The position numbers and the translations under genes are program-made. From Effusibacillus pohliae DSM 22757 (GTDB lineage Bacteria > Bacillota > Bacilli > Tumebacillales > Effusibacillaceae), in NCBI RefSeq assembly GCF_000376225.1, contig NZ_AQXL01000129.1, positions 39,239 to 103,238 of the forward strand: a stretch of 64,000 bases of DNA. Direction: 5' to 3'. Below the pieces are notes generated by a model, which was not told the origin of the DNA, did no database searches, and worked only from the letters and a program-made list of their open reading frames with translations. Below are positions 38,718 through 47,321 of the stretch, piece after piece (the stretch's first letter is position 1; each line of letters begins with the position of its first letter).

Positions 38718-39825
38718 GACGGGACATTTGGGACGGTTTGAGCTGTTTGCACTGGTGGTGATCGCATCGGTCGCCGACATATTTCTCAATTACCCACAAC
38801 AGTTGGTGTTGTACGGCGGTTCGGCCGGTTGGATGATCCCGCTGGTTTCGATGGGCTTTTGCTTGCTCGTCTGGTCGGCGGTCGGTCCCGTTCTCGCCCG
38901 CCGCAAGGGTCAGGTGGTGGTTCCCGGCCGGCGACGGGGGGCGGCGTTGGCCGCTGTCCTCTTTGGACTCGTCCTGCCGGTTGTGATTGTACTGAATACG
39001 GCGAGTGAGATGAGACTGTTCATTGAGACGGCCATCACCACCGTCTTGCCGCGATCCCCCATCTCGTTTGTGGCGGTCCCTTTTTTGCTGACGGTGGTGT
39101 ATTACGCCTATAAGGGAGTGGAAGGGCTGTCCCGCGTCTCCTGGCTGCTGACCCCCTGGCTGCTGCTCGGACTGGCCGCATTGCTCGTTCTCAACGCCAA
39201 CTGGATGAATCCCGCATATCTGCTGCCGATATGGGGGAGCGGACTGCCGCACCTGCTTTACGGCGGTTGGATTTTCACCGGGTTGTTTGTGAACATCCTG
39301 CTGCTCGCGATTCTTGCCTCTCGCCTGCGGGATCCGGCTGATTCGGTCAAAATCGGCTTTTGGAGCACCGTAGCGGTTGGCTTGATCTACTCGGCTGTCA
39401 CTTTGGCGTTCACCCTGGTGTTTCCCCCGGAAGCGGGCGCCCAGGTTCCGTTCCCGTTGTATCAGTTGGGAAGGCTGATTTACATCGGGCGATTCATGCA
39501 ACGGTTGGAGGCCGCCTTTGTTTTGATCTGGATGGCAATGGCGCTCATCAAAATCGCTGCAGGTGTCTGGATCAGCACCTATCTGATCGCACTTGCCTTC
39601 CGAATGCCGGTCAACCGCCCGCTGGTGTTTCCTGTGGCATTGATCGTTTATGCATTGGCGTTTTTCCCCAGGAATCTGCCGGAGACGATGGCGCTGAACA
39701 CTCACTATGTTCTCCGCTGGGGATGGGTGGTCGCCATCGCGCTGCCGCTTGTCATGTTGTTATGGGTGGGCGTCCGAAGCAGGAAGGAGGAAACAGCGGA
39801 TGAACAGGCTTCGCCGACTTCTTAG
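38710..39825 (+). CDS. Spore germination protein, GerB (B-subunit) family permease
   Basis: The B subunit of the germinant receptor, an APC-type permease of 371 residues with about ten transmembrane helices, likely forming the nutrient-binding part. Family features are HLGRFELFALVVIASVADIF, the FVAVPFLLTVVYYAYKGVEG segment and the C-terminal AFFPRNLPETMALN. ATG 38710 overlaps the A-subunit stop by 8 bases. A GTG at 38701 is an alternative start. Its end overlaps the C-subunit gene by 26 bases. Confidence 0.88.
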   Translation: MVRTGHLGRFELFALVVIASVADIFLNYPQQLVLYGGSAGWMIPLVSMGFCLLVWSAVGPVLARRKGQVVVPGRRRGAALAAVLFGLVLPVVIVLNTASEMRLFIETAITTVLPRSPISFVAVPFLLTVVYYAYKGVEGLSRVSWLLTPWLLLGLAALLVLNANWMNPAYLLPIWGSGLPHLLYGGWIFTGLFVNILLLAILASRLRDPADSVKIGFWSTVAVGLIYSAVTLAFTLVFPPEAGAQVPFPLYQLGRLIYIGRFMQRLEAAFVLIWMAMALIKIAAGVWISTYLIALAFRMPVNRPLVFPVALIVYALAFFPRNLPETMALNTHYVLRWGWVVAIALPLVMLLWVGVRSRKEETADEQASPTS

Positions 39826-41074
39826 TCTGTTGCTGGTGAGCGTGCTGGCCGGTTCGGTCACCGGCTGTTACGACCGGGTCGAGCTGGAAGGATTGGCGTT
39901 TGTCGTTTCCCTCGGTTTGGATAAAGGTCCGGATAACACGATCGATGTGACGGCCAGGATTGCGGTCCCGCGAAAATCGGCCGACGGCTCGGGAGGCGGC
40001 GGTGGAGGCGGCAAAGAGGAGGCGGCCGGAGGTGAGAAACCGGTGACGGTTCGCGCCCACTCGCTACCGGAAGCGTTGAACCTGTTGAATACCACGGTCG
40101 AACGCCGAATCTCGCTGATCCATTTGGCGAACCTGGTGATCGGCGATTCGCTGGCGCGGGAAGGGGTGATCGAATACTTGCGGCCGTTGACGCGGCTGCG
40201 GGAATTCCGCCGGACGATCACCATTTTTATCGTACAGGGAAACGTCAGACAAGCGTATGAATCGAACAAGCCGATTCTCGAACAGTCGATCACCCGGTTG
40301 ACCGAGTCGCTTGACGATGTTGGCCGCCACACGGGGCTGACGGCCAACAAGAAATTGCACGAATTTGTCGTTTCGATGGAGGCACCGAACGAGGATGCAT
40401 TTGCCCCGACGATCGCGATCAACCGCTATCAGGAGGATCGTTCCGACCGGGAATTCGGTTCGCGGGAACAAGGCGCACAGACCAATCTGTCGTTTCGCCC
40501 GGGGGAAGTGGTGCGGCAGGGCGGCAATCCGCTCGATTTTGTCGGAACAGCGATTTTTAGAAATGATCGCCTGGTGACCACGCTCGATGGAATCGACACG
40601 CGCATGCTGTTAACCGTTCGCGGGGAACTGTTGCGGACGCAGATGGATTTTTCCGATCCGCTGGTGCAGGACAAGTATGTCAGCGTCGAATTGAAACATG
40701 CCCGTTCGCCGGTGGTGGACGTCGATTTGCATGCCAATCCGATGCGCATCAAAATCAGGGAACGGCTGGAAGGAGACCTGATCGGCACTCAGTCGCACAT
40801 CGACTATACCCGCCCGGAAAATTTGCTGATCCTCGAACGATCGATTCGGGAGCGGCTGCAAACCCGGCAGGAAGCGATGATTAACCGGGTTTTTCGCGAG
40901 CACCAGGCCGATCCGTTTGGCATTTTTAAGCGGATACGGGGACAGTTTGCGACGCTGCCAGAGATGCGGGCATTCGATTACCGCAACCGGTTGCGGGATG
41001 CGGTTGTGAATGTTGAAGTCGATCTGCAGCTGCGGCGTATCGGTACCCAGTTGGCTCCTTTCAATTCGCGGTAA
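39800..41074 (+). CDS. Spore germination lipoprotein, Ger(x)C (C-subunit) family
   Basis: The C subunit of the receptor: a lipoprotein with lipobox LAGSVTGC (Cys about residue 23) and the Ger(x)C start CYDRVELEGLAFVVSLGLDKG. The rest is three domains with conserved HLANLVIGDSLAREG and DPFGIFKRIRGQF. An insertion of Gly and Glu (SGGGGGGGKEEAAGGE, residues about 68-83) looks like a flexible loop. 424 residues. AAGGAGGAAAC precedes ATG 39800 inside the end of the B gene. Confidence 0.9.
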   Translation: MNRLRRLLSLLLVSVLAGSVTGCYDRVELEGLAFVVSLGLDKGPDNTIDVTARIAVPRKSADGSGGGGGGGKEEAAGGEKPVTVRAHSLPEALNLLNTTVERRISLIHLANLVIGDSLAREGVIEYLRPLTRLREFRRTITIFIVQGNVRQAYESNKPILEQSITRLTESLDDVGRHTGLTANKKLHEFVVSMEAPNEDAFAPTIAINRYQEDRSDREFGSREQGAQTNLSFRPGEVVRQGGNPLDFVGTAIFRNDRLVTTLDGIDTRMLLTVRGELLRTQMDFSDPLVQDKYVSVELKHARSPVVDVDLHANPMRIKIRERLEGDLIGTQSHIDYTRPENLLILERSIRERLQTRQEAMINRVFREHQADPFGIFKRIRGQFATLPEMRAFDYRNRLRDAVVNVEVDLQLRRIGTQLAPFNSR

Positions 41075-41090
41075 GTGGAGGAAACAGACA

Positions 41091-41270
41091 ATGCAGTGGA
41101 TCTATTGGATTGCGCAGATGCTGATTCCGGTTGGGGTCGCGATTTACACGATCAATTTTGGCCGGTGGATGGCGGCCAAGCGGCTCAGGATGGGAGCGTA
41201 TGGAGCGTATGGCTTGGCCGTGATTGCGCTCGCAGTTACGATCTTGGCTCTCCTGCGGCACACGATTTGA
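41091..41270 (+). CDS. Small two-helix membrane protein, probable germinant receptor D subunit
   Basis: A 59-residue protein with two transmembrane helices (WIYWIAQMLIPVGVAIYTI, GAYGAYGLAVIALAVTILALL) joined by a basic loop. It starts 17 bases after the Ger(x)C stop with GTGGAGGAAAC upstream. Several ger operons encode such small two-helix D proteins that modulate receptor function; size, topology and position fit. It is too short for sequence-based certainty. Confidence 0.65.
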   Translation: MQWIYWIAQMLIPVGVAIYTINFGRWMAAKRLRMGAYGAYGLAVIALAVTILALLRHTI

Positions 41271-41309
41271 CAGCGATTGAAAATTGGCCAGCTTACCTGG
41301 GACGGGTTG

Positions 41310-41335
41310 CAAAAGCTGTTATCAAAAGCTGTTAT
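41310..41335. repeat. Perfect 13-bp tandem duplication at the rnhA promoter
   Basis: CAAAAGCTGTTAT occurs at 41310-41322 and again at 41323-41335. The end of the second copy forms a TATAAT (41333-41338) that is the likely -10 box of rnhA. The duplication may therefore have created or re-spaced the promoter. Confidence 0.85.
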
Positions 41336-41361
41336 AATGGAACGCAGAGAGGGGGGGACGC

Positions 41362-41793
41362 ATGAAAGAAGTGACGATCTACACGGACGGGGCTTGTTCC
41401 GGCAATCCAGGCCCGGGCGGCTGGGGAGCCGTGCTGATATATGGGGACAGGACGAAGGAAATATCGGGCGGCGAACGGGTGACCACCAACAACCGGATGG
41501 AGCTGACCGCCGCGATCGAAGCGCTCAAACGGCTGAAGGAACCGTGCAAGGTGAAACTGTACAGCGATTCCGCGTACATCGTCAACTGCTTCAGGGAAAA
41601 ATGGTACGTCGGCTGGCAAAGAAACGGTTGGATGAGCGCAAAAAAAGAGCCGGTTGCCAACAAGGAACTCTGGCAGGAGCTGCTTCGCCTGTGCAACATC
41701 CACCAGGTGGAGTGGCTGAAAGTGAAAGGCCACGCGGGCGATTTCTGGAACGAGCGGTGCGACCAGCTTGCCCGGGAGGCCACGCCGAAGTAG
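41362..41793 (+). CDS. rnhA: Ribonuclease HI
   Basis: RNase HI degrades the RNA of RNA-DNA hybrids. The 143-residue protein has all active-site acids: Asp in [17 protein letters not shown], Glu in [13 protein letters not shown], Asp in [11 protein letters not shown], and Asp in NERCDQLA. It also carries the basic handle region [17 protein letters not shown], so it is an E. coli-like RNase HI. GAGAGGGGGG lies before ATG 41362. Confidence 0.95.
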   Translation: MKEVTIYTDGACSGNPGPGGWGAVLIYGDRTKEISGGERVTTNNRMELTAAIEALKRLKEPCKVKLYSDSAYIVNCFREKWYVGWQRNGWMSAKKEPVANKELWQELLRLCNIHQVEWLKVKGHAGDFWNERCDQLAREATPK

Positions 41794-41882
41794 CATTACA
41801 GCGGATCGGCCTTTTTTTGGCTGAACATCATTTGCAGCTGTCTGCAACTTGCCTGCATGTACGAGAAAGGGGGGAGGAGAGA

Positions 41883-43055
41883 GTGGCTGTCACAACTGCC
41901 CAAACGGCTCAATGGGAATTGACCCGCCAGGACATCGAAGTGATTCGGGAGAAGCTCGGCATTGACCTGATCGGAACGACAACGGTCGAGCCCTTTCTAG
42001 ATGTGGTCGCAACGCTCCAGATGTACCGGGAAAAAGGGTATGAATCCGGTTTCGAGCACCCGGTAATCGAAGAGCGAATCAATCCGGCGGAGTTGGTGCC
42101 GGGCGCCAAATCGATCGTCGCGATCGCGATGGCCTATCATACCGAACAGCACGCCACATTAAAGCGCCCAACAGGGATTCGCGGTGCGTTGTCCAAGTAT
42201 GCCTGGGGGCAAGACTACCATCATGTGCTGCGCGAAAAATTGGACGCGCTGGCCGTGGAGATCGAAAACCAGGTGGGGAGGAAAATCGCGTACCATTCTT
42301 CCGTGGACACCGGTCCGCTGGTCGACCGTTCCGTTGCGCAGCGCGCCGGGATCGGCTGGTTTGGCAAGAACTGTTCCATTATCACGGAAAAATACGGTTC
42401 CTGGGTGTTCCTCGGCCAGCTTGTAACAGACGTTGCGATCGAACCGAGCCCTCCCGGCCCCACCTCGCTGTGTGGTGATTGCGACCTGTGCATCCGGGCG
42501 TGCCCGACCGGGGCGCTGGTCGATCCGTTCACGACCGATTCCAGCAAGTGTTTGTCGTTTATCACGCAAATGAAAGGATTTGTGCCGGAGGAATTCCGCA
42601 CGAAATTCGGAACACGGATCTGGGGATGCGACACCTGCCAGGCGGTCTGCCCTTCGAACAAAGGGGCGGAAGCGGGTACGTACGAAGGGTTCCTGCCGGA
42701 TCGGGAGCTTTCGTACCCGGATTTGCTGCGGTTGCTGGAGATGAGCAACCGTGAGTTCAAGCGAATCTTTGGCCAAACGGCCGCCGCCTGGCGGGGGTTG
42801 ACCGTCGTCAAGCGGAACGCGATCATCGCGTTGGGCAATATCAGAGACCAGCGGGCGGTGCCCAAGCTGATCGAACTGTTGCAAGACGGGCGGCCGGAAA
42901 TTCGCGGTACGGCCGCTTGGGCACTGGGCCGGATCGGCGGCGACGCGGCCCGCGAGGCGGTGCAAGCTGCACTGGCGAACGAGACGGACCCGCAGGTGCG
43001 GCACGAAATGCGCTGGGTAAATGAGGAGGAATCGTCCTGTGAAATCAGCATCTGA
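41883..43055 (+). CDS. queG: Epoxyqueuosine reductase QueG
   Basis: QueG reduces epoxyqueuosine to queuosine in tRNA using cobalamin and two [4Fe-4S] clusters. The 390-residue chain has AMAYH, the KYAWGQDYH motif, DTGPLVDRSVAQRAGIGWFGKN, and two cysteine groups (LCGDCDLCIRACPTGAL, WGCDTCQAVCPSNK). C-terminal HEAT-like repeats follow (VPKLIELLQDGRPEIRGTAA, WALGRIGG). GTG 41883 has GGGGGGAGGAGA just upstream. It is the first of a tight queG-ogt-DUF523 cluster. Confidence 0.93.
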   Translation: MAVTTAQTAQWELTRQDIEVIREKLGIDLIGTTTVEPFLDVVATLQMYREKGYESGFEHPVIEERINPAELVPGAKSIVAIAMAYHTEQHATLKRPTGIRGALSKYAWGQDYHHVLREKLDALAVEIENQVGRKIAYHSSVDTGPLVDRSVAQRAGIGWFGKNCSIITEKYGSWVFLGQLVTDVAIEPSPPGPTSLCGDCDLCIRACPTGALVDPFTTDSSKCLSFITQMKGFVPEEFRTKFGTRIWGCDTCQAVCPSNKGAEAGTYEGFLPDRELSYPDLLRLLEMSNREFKRIFGQTAAAWRGLTVVKRNAIIALGNIRDQRAVPKLIELLQDGRPEIRGTAAWALGRIGGDAAREAVQAALANETDPQVRHEMRWVNEEESSCEISI

Positions 43056-43545
43056 CGGAAAAATCGGCTATGACATCTACCGGTCGCCGATCGGTCCGAT
43101 CCACGTGGTCGTGGACGGACGGGGCGTTCGCAAGGTGGCGATGACAGACGAGGAATGGCAGGAGTACCGCGCGGAGCTGGGAGACCTGCCGCGCAACCCA
43201 GCGCTGTGCCGGGCGGCGGTCCGGCAGTTGGACGAATATTTCAAGGGAGAACGGCGCGAATTCGATCTCCCTTTGAGTCTCGAAGGGACGGAGTTTCGCA
43301 AGCGGGTTTGGAATGAGCTGCGCGCCATTCCCTACGGCGAGGTGCGGAGTTATGCGGAGATTGCGGCAGCGATCGGCATGCCGCAAGCGCCGCGGGCGAT
43401 CGGGCAGGCCAACCGGGCGAATCCGCTGCCGATTTTGATCCCTTGCCATCGCGTGATTGGCAAGAACGGGGATCTGGTCGGATACGCAGGCACCCGGACG
43501 GATATCAAGGCGGCACTGTTGCGTGTGGAGGGGTATCTGCGATGA
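43039..43545 (+). CDS. ogt: Methylated-DNA--protein-cysteine methyltransferase
   Basis: It repairs O6-alkylguanine by irreversible transfer to its own cysteine. The 168-residue protein has the winged-helix motif IPYGEVRSYAEIAAAIG, the Arg finger in PRAIGQANRANPLPIL, and the acceptor Cys in IPCHRVIGKNGDLVGYAG. GTG 43039 lies after GAGGAGGA and inside the end of queG (17-base overlap). Confidence 0.93.
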   Translation: MKSASDGKIGYDIYRSPIGPIHVVVDGRGVRKVAMTDEEWQEYRAELGDLPRNPALCRAAVRQLDEYFKGERREFDLPLSLEGTEFRKRVWNELRAIPYGEVRSYAEIAAAIGMPQAPRAIGQANRANPLPILIPCHRVIGKNGDLVGYAGTRTDIKAALLRVEGYLR

Positions 43546-43991
43546 TCCTCATTTCAGCTTGTTTGATCGGCTGCCACTGCCGGTATGACGGAGACTCAAA
43601 CCTGGTGGAAGAATTGAAACAGATGGTCGAGCGGGGAGAAGCGATTCCCGTCTGCCCGGAACAGATGGGAGGCTTGCCTACGCCAAGACCGCCAGCCCAG
43701 ATCGTGGGCGGCGTAGGGAAGGATGTGTTGGAAGGACAGGCACGCGTCATGACTGACGGAGGCGTCGATGTGACCGATGCGTTTCTGAAAGGAGCGGAAG
43801 AAACGCTGCGGATCGCCAGGCTGATCGGCGCCACCCGGGCGGTTTTGAAGGAACGCAGTCCTTCCTGCGGCTCGTCCGTGATTTATGACGGGTCTTTTAC
43901 CGGCGGTAAAAAGCCGGGCCGGGGCGTAACAGCCGCCCTGCTGGAAGCGAACGGCATCCGTGTGAGTTCCGAGGAGACGTATAAAAAATAG
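43542..43991 (+). CDS. DUF523 family protein
   Basis: A 149-residue DUF523 protein with its conserved cysteines: SACLIGCHCRYDGDSN, VCPEQMGGLPTPRPPAQI and LKERSPSCGSSVIYDG. The pattern suggests a metal or iron-sulfur site, but the function is not known to me. Its ATG overlaps the ogt stop (ATGA), indicating coupling. Confidence 0.85.
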   Translation: MILISACLIGCHCRYDGDSNLVEELKQMVERGEAIPVCPEQMGGLPTPRPPAQIVGGVGKDVLEGQARVMTDGGVDVTDAFLKGAEETLRIARLIGATRAVLKERSPSCGSSVIYDGSFTGGKKPGRGVTAALLEANGIRVSSEETYKK

Positions 43992-44027
43992 ATTGGGTGC
44001 CTGGCAATCTGCAGGTTTTTCCATTTT

Positions 44028-45266
44028 TCAATTCCCCCGGTGGCGTTCCACGTGGCTGGCGAAATCTTCGAGGAAGGCTTGCCGGGCCGGCTCTTGCTCC
44101 TGCAGTCGTTCCAGCCGGGCCAGGGTGTACGGGGTCGGTTTGCCCATGTAGTGGTTGCGGCAGCTCCGCCAGACGGGATGCGGAAAGGTCAGCAGCGCCT
44201 GCAAAATCTGGTACTCGGCATGCAGGAGAGGCTGCACCCGGTTCACCTGCACCAGTGCGATCAGAGCCGGTTCGCGCACCCAATCGTTGTCTTGCAGGCA
44301 GCGGCGGATGAAGTGTCCGATGTCGAGCATCCTCGGTCCAAACGACAGCAACTCGAAGTCGATCAGATGCATCCCGTTTTTTCGCGCATAGATCAGGTTT
44401 TTCGGCGTGATGTCGAGATGGCAAAGGCCCGGATTGGTTTGGTCCCGCAGCAGGAAATCGCGGCAGCGCCTGTCTTCCAACAGTTTGGCTGCCTGCTGCG
44501 CCTGCTTTTTGTAAGCCGGGATGCGGCGGATGACAAACCGGTCGACCGCATCCGGTTTTCGCTTGCCGCGCGCCTTGTCCAGGATCAGATCGAAATCTTT
44601 GGCGCGCGACTGTAGCACTTTGTTGAGTCCGAACGCGCCGGGCGGGTTGTAGCCGGTCGCCGCGAAGCCGCGCGAAGCGTGATGGAACTCGGCGATCGCC
44701 GAAGCGGCCGCGGCGATATGCAGCATCGACGAAAAATCGGCCTCTTCCCCGGAAATCCACTCGGTTGCGTAATAGATCTGTTCACCGAGCGGCGTGAACA
44801 GATTTTTTTTGCTGTTGGGGATGATCCGGGCGAACCGGGAAAAACCGTTTCGTTCCGCGTACTGCAATGCTTTTGCCATGAACTCCAGCCTTTTCTGGCT
44901 GGCATGGGATCGCTTCAGCCCGACGATCCCGTCGGACGTGTGGAGCTGCATGACAGAACCAAACGGCACCACCCGTTTGACAACAAACGGATAGTGATGC
45001 AAAATCTTCGGCGCAAACCGGTTCGCTCGCAATATCAGGTCCACATCTTCACGAGGCTGTTCTGCAGTTTCGTCATCCCAACCGCCGTGGCCGCCGGCCG
45101 ATTGATTGCGATACGGCCGGCGTCGCGATTCCTCGTCTGTCGCGGTCGGCCTGTTTTTCGGCGGGCCCTGTTTCGACCGTGCAGGAATGTTCATAAAGGC
45201 GGGCGGCGTCGTCAGTTCTTTCCACAATTCTTTCATCCATGAGGAAATCGCGTTTTTGTTTGCCAT
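44028..45266 (-). CDS. CotS-family spore coat protein (phosphotransferase-like)
   Basis: A 412-residue protein with an aminoglycoside-phosphotransferase/CotS-type kinase fold. The catalytic loop is GLCHLDITPKNLIYAR, and the Mg-binding Asp is in MHLIDFELLSFGPRMLDIGHF. The N-lobe includes IVGLKRSHASQKRLEFMAKA. An N-terminal extension of about 85 residues is hydrophilic and low-complexity (RSKQGPPKNRPTATDEESRR). Such proteins are coat components. GGAGGTGAAGGT precedes ATG 45266. Confidence 0.82.
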   Translation of the reverse strand: MANKNAISSWMKELWKELTTPPAFMNIPARSKQGPPKNRPTATDEESRRRPYRNQSAGGHGGWDDETAEQPREDVDLILRANRFAPKILHHYPFVVKRVVPFGSVMQLHTSDGIVGLKRSHASQKRLEFMAKALQYAERNGFSRFARIIPNSKKNLFTPLGEQIYYATEWISGEEADFSSMLHIAAAASAIAEFHHASRGFAATGYNPPGAFGLNKVLQSRAKDFDLILDKARGKRKPDAVDRFVIRRIPAYKKQAQQAAKLLEDRRCRDFLLRDQTNPGLCHLDITPKNLIYARKNGMHLIDFELLSFGPRMLDIGHFIRRCLQDNDWVREPALIALVQVNRVQPLLHAEYQILQALLTFPHPVWRSCRNHYMGKPTPYTLARLERLQEQEPARQAFLEDFASHVERHRGN

Positions 45267-45433
45267 ACCTTCACCTCCCTGTATCAGCCTATGAAGCAAC
45301 GGCTGAAAAGGAGTGGGCTCCGTCAGGAATAAAATGTCTGATTTTGTAGGATAAAGAGGAAAATTAAATCTACCATTCTATTACGAAATTTTGTATAGTC
45401 TAATTGAACCAAACGAAAATGGGGAAGTCATAC

Positions 45434-47251
45434 TTGAAACGTAAAATTCTGGCATACACGCTGGCGATCACCATGTTCGGCTCTCTGCCGGCATTTCCGC
45501 TCGTCAGCGCCCAGACGAACCAGGCGGGAGTCAATCCGGTTCTGGAATCGGCTCCGATTGATCCGAACACGATCCCGGAAGAGCGGCTGGCGGATACGCT
45601 GAAGCAACGGGGCGTCATACCGCCCAACGCGTCCGCCGAGCAGGTGAAACAGGCACTGCAGCAGTATATCGCGAGCAAATCGCCGAACAATCCGGCCATT
45701 CAGGGCGTTCAGGAGAAAGCGGAACCGTCCGGCCTGGAAAAACAGGTAAAGGAGTTTCTGAAGGAGCAGAAACGCAAGGCGAAACAGGATCAGGGGGCGC
45801 AAAAACAGTTTGAGAGAATCGGCGACGGCAAGCTGGACAAGGCGATCTGGTCCCACCGCTGGACGCTCGGCAGACCGTTTCCGATTCCGAACACCCAGTC
45901 CCAGGTCGGATACTGGGGCGGCAAGGTGGCGGCGTTCGATTACACGATCGAGCCGGAAGACGGGGCGGTCGGTGTGTTCGCGCACGAATTCGGCCATGAC
46001 CTCGGATTGCCGGATGAATATGACACCAACTATACAGGCAACGGCGAACCGGTTGGCGTCTGGTCGATCATGAGCGGCGGCAGTTGGGCTGGCAAAATCG
46101 CCGGCACGCAACCGACCAGCTTCAGTCCGCAGAACAAGGAATTTTTCCAGAAAACGATCGGCGGCAACTGGGCGAACATTCAGGAAGTGAACGCGGATCA
46201 GCTCGACAATCATGGCACAGGCTATATTGTCGACCAGAGCGTGACCAAATCGGACCGCCCCGGCATCGTCAAAGTCAATCTGCCTGACAAACCGGTACAG
46301 GGCATCCAGCCTGCATTCGGAAAGCAGTATTACTACAGCAACAAGGGGGACGACCTGCACACCGCGATGACGTCGCCCGTGTTCGATATGACGAACGCAA
46401 CCGCTGCTACGTTTGGCTACAAAGCGTACTATGAGATCGAATCCGGCTGTGACTGCGACTACCTCTATGTGAAAGCGTCGACCGACGGCGGCAGCACCTG
46501 GACGACCGTCAAAACATACGGCGGCAACGACTTCCCGCACACGACGAACGGCAAATGGGTGGACGAATCGATCGACCTCGGCCGATTCACTGGGAAAAAA
46601 GTACAGCTTCGATTTGAATATGTGACCGACGGCGGGTATGCGCCCGACGGGTTCGCGTTGGACAACGCCACGTTGACGGTGGATGGGCAGGTCAAATTTT
46701 TTGACGACGCCGAAACGACGCCGCAGTTCACGCTCGACGGATTCCGCGTCTCCAACGGAATCGACTACAAGAAACATTACTACTATCTGGAATGGAGAAA
46801 CTACGCGGGCGCCGATCAAGGCTTAAAATACGCCCGCGGCGCGCAGTACAACACCGGTCTGCTCGTCTGGTACGGGGATGACAGCTACCTCGACAACTGG
46901 GTTGGACTGCATCCGGGGAAAGGCTTCCTGGGGGTTGTCGACTCCCACGCGCACGATGTTCTGTACTTCGATCTGAACGGAACGAAGACAACCGCCAATT
47001 CGACCCGTTACCAGATCGCGGATGCGGCCTTCTCGTACGACCGGACTCCAGCCTGGAGTTATGTGCACAAATCGTGGGGCGCGATCTCGTCGCCTGGATT
47101 TGAGGGAGTCAGAAAGTTTGACGATTCGCAATCCTACCTCGACAGCCGGATTCCGGACGCCGGACGATTGGTGCCAAACTACGGACTGAAGTTTGAAGTG
47201 GTCGGGGAAGCGAAAGACAATTCAGCAGGCGCCGTTTGGCTGCACAAGTAG
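45434..47251 (+). CDS. M6-family peptidase (immune inhibitor A-like) with a large internal deletion
   Basis: A secreted metalloprotease-like protein, about 605 residues. A signal peptide ([20 protein letters not shown], then PLVSAQ) precedes a propeptide with [20 protein letters not shown]. The zinc motif [14 protein letters not shown] is intact, as are [12 protein letters not shown], the carbohydrate/jelly-roll region and a C-terminal [14 protein letters not shown]. In the InhA family roughly 190 residues (the VLLVEFPD-type first half of the catalytic domain) separate the propeptide from IWSHRW. Here only a short linker ([20 protein letters not shown]) remains, in frame. It is probably inactive or altered. 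The start is TTG 45434 (GGGGAAG upstream); ATG 45419 is the alternative. Confidence 0.8.
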   Translation: MKRKILAYTLAITMFGSLPAFPLVSAQTNQAGVNPVLESAPIDPNTIPEERLADTLKQRGVIPPNASAEQVKQALQQYIASKSPNNPAIQGVQEKAEPSGLEKQVKEFLKEQKRKAKQDQGAQKQFERIGDGKLDKAIWSHRWTLGRPFPIPNTQSQVGYWGGKVAAFDYTIEPEDGAVGVFAHEFGHDLGLPDEYDTNYTGNGEPVGVWSIMSGGSWAGKIAGTQPTSFSPQNKEFFQKTIGGNWANIQEVNADQLDNHGTGYIVDQSVTKSDRPGIVKVNLPDKPVQGIQPAFGKQYYYSNKGDDLHTAMTSPVFDMTNATAATFGYKAYYEIESGCDCDYLYVKASTDGGSTWTTVKTYGGNDFPHTTNGKWVDESIDLGRFTGKKVQLRFEYVTDGGYAPDGFALDNATLTVDGQVKFFDDAETTPQFTLDGFRVSNGIDYKKHYYYLEWRNYAGADQGLKYARGAQYNTGLLVWYGDDSYLDNWVGLHPGKGFLGVVDSHAHDVLYFDLNGTKTTANSTRYQIADAAFSYDRTPAWSYVHKSWGAISSPGFEGVRKFDDSQSYLDSRIPDAGRLVPNYGLKFEVVGEAKDNSAGAVWLHK

Positions 47252-47262
47252 CTGCACAAGTA
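47239..47262. repeat. Perfect 12-bp tandem duplication at the protease stop codon
   Basis: GCTGCACAAGTA at 47239-47250 is repeated at 47251-47262. The first copy encodes the last residues and the stop of the M6 protease. Confidence 0.85.
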
Positions 47263-47270
47263 AATGAGTA

Positions 47271-47312
47271 AAAGACCCGTCCTCTCCCAAAAGGCGAGGA
47301 ACGGGTCTTTTT
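47271..47312. terminator. Rho-independent terminator between convergent genes
   Basis: AAAGACCCGTCCTC (47271-47284) pairs with GAGGAACGGGTCTTT (47296-47310), with one bulge, and a T-run follows. The arms end in A and T runs, so it can serve both the protease gene and the convergent dehydrogenase gene. Confidence 0.85.
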
Positions 47313-47321
47313 CCGGACGAT

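Noticed and set aside
43897..44760. 287-codon minus-strand frame overlapping the CotS-like gene
   Set aside because: It is an Arg/Pro-rich shadow frame typical of GC-rich genes; the CotS frame has the catalytic motifs.
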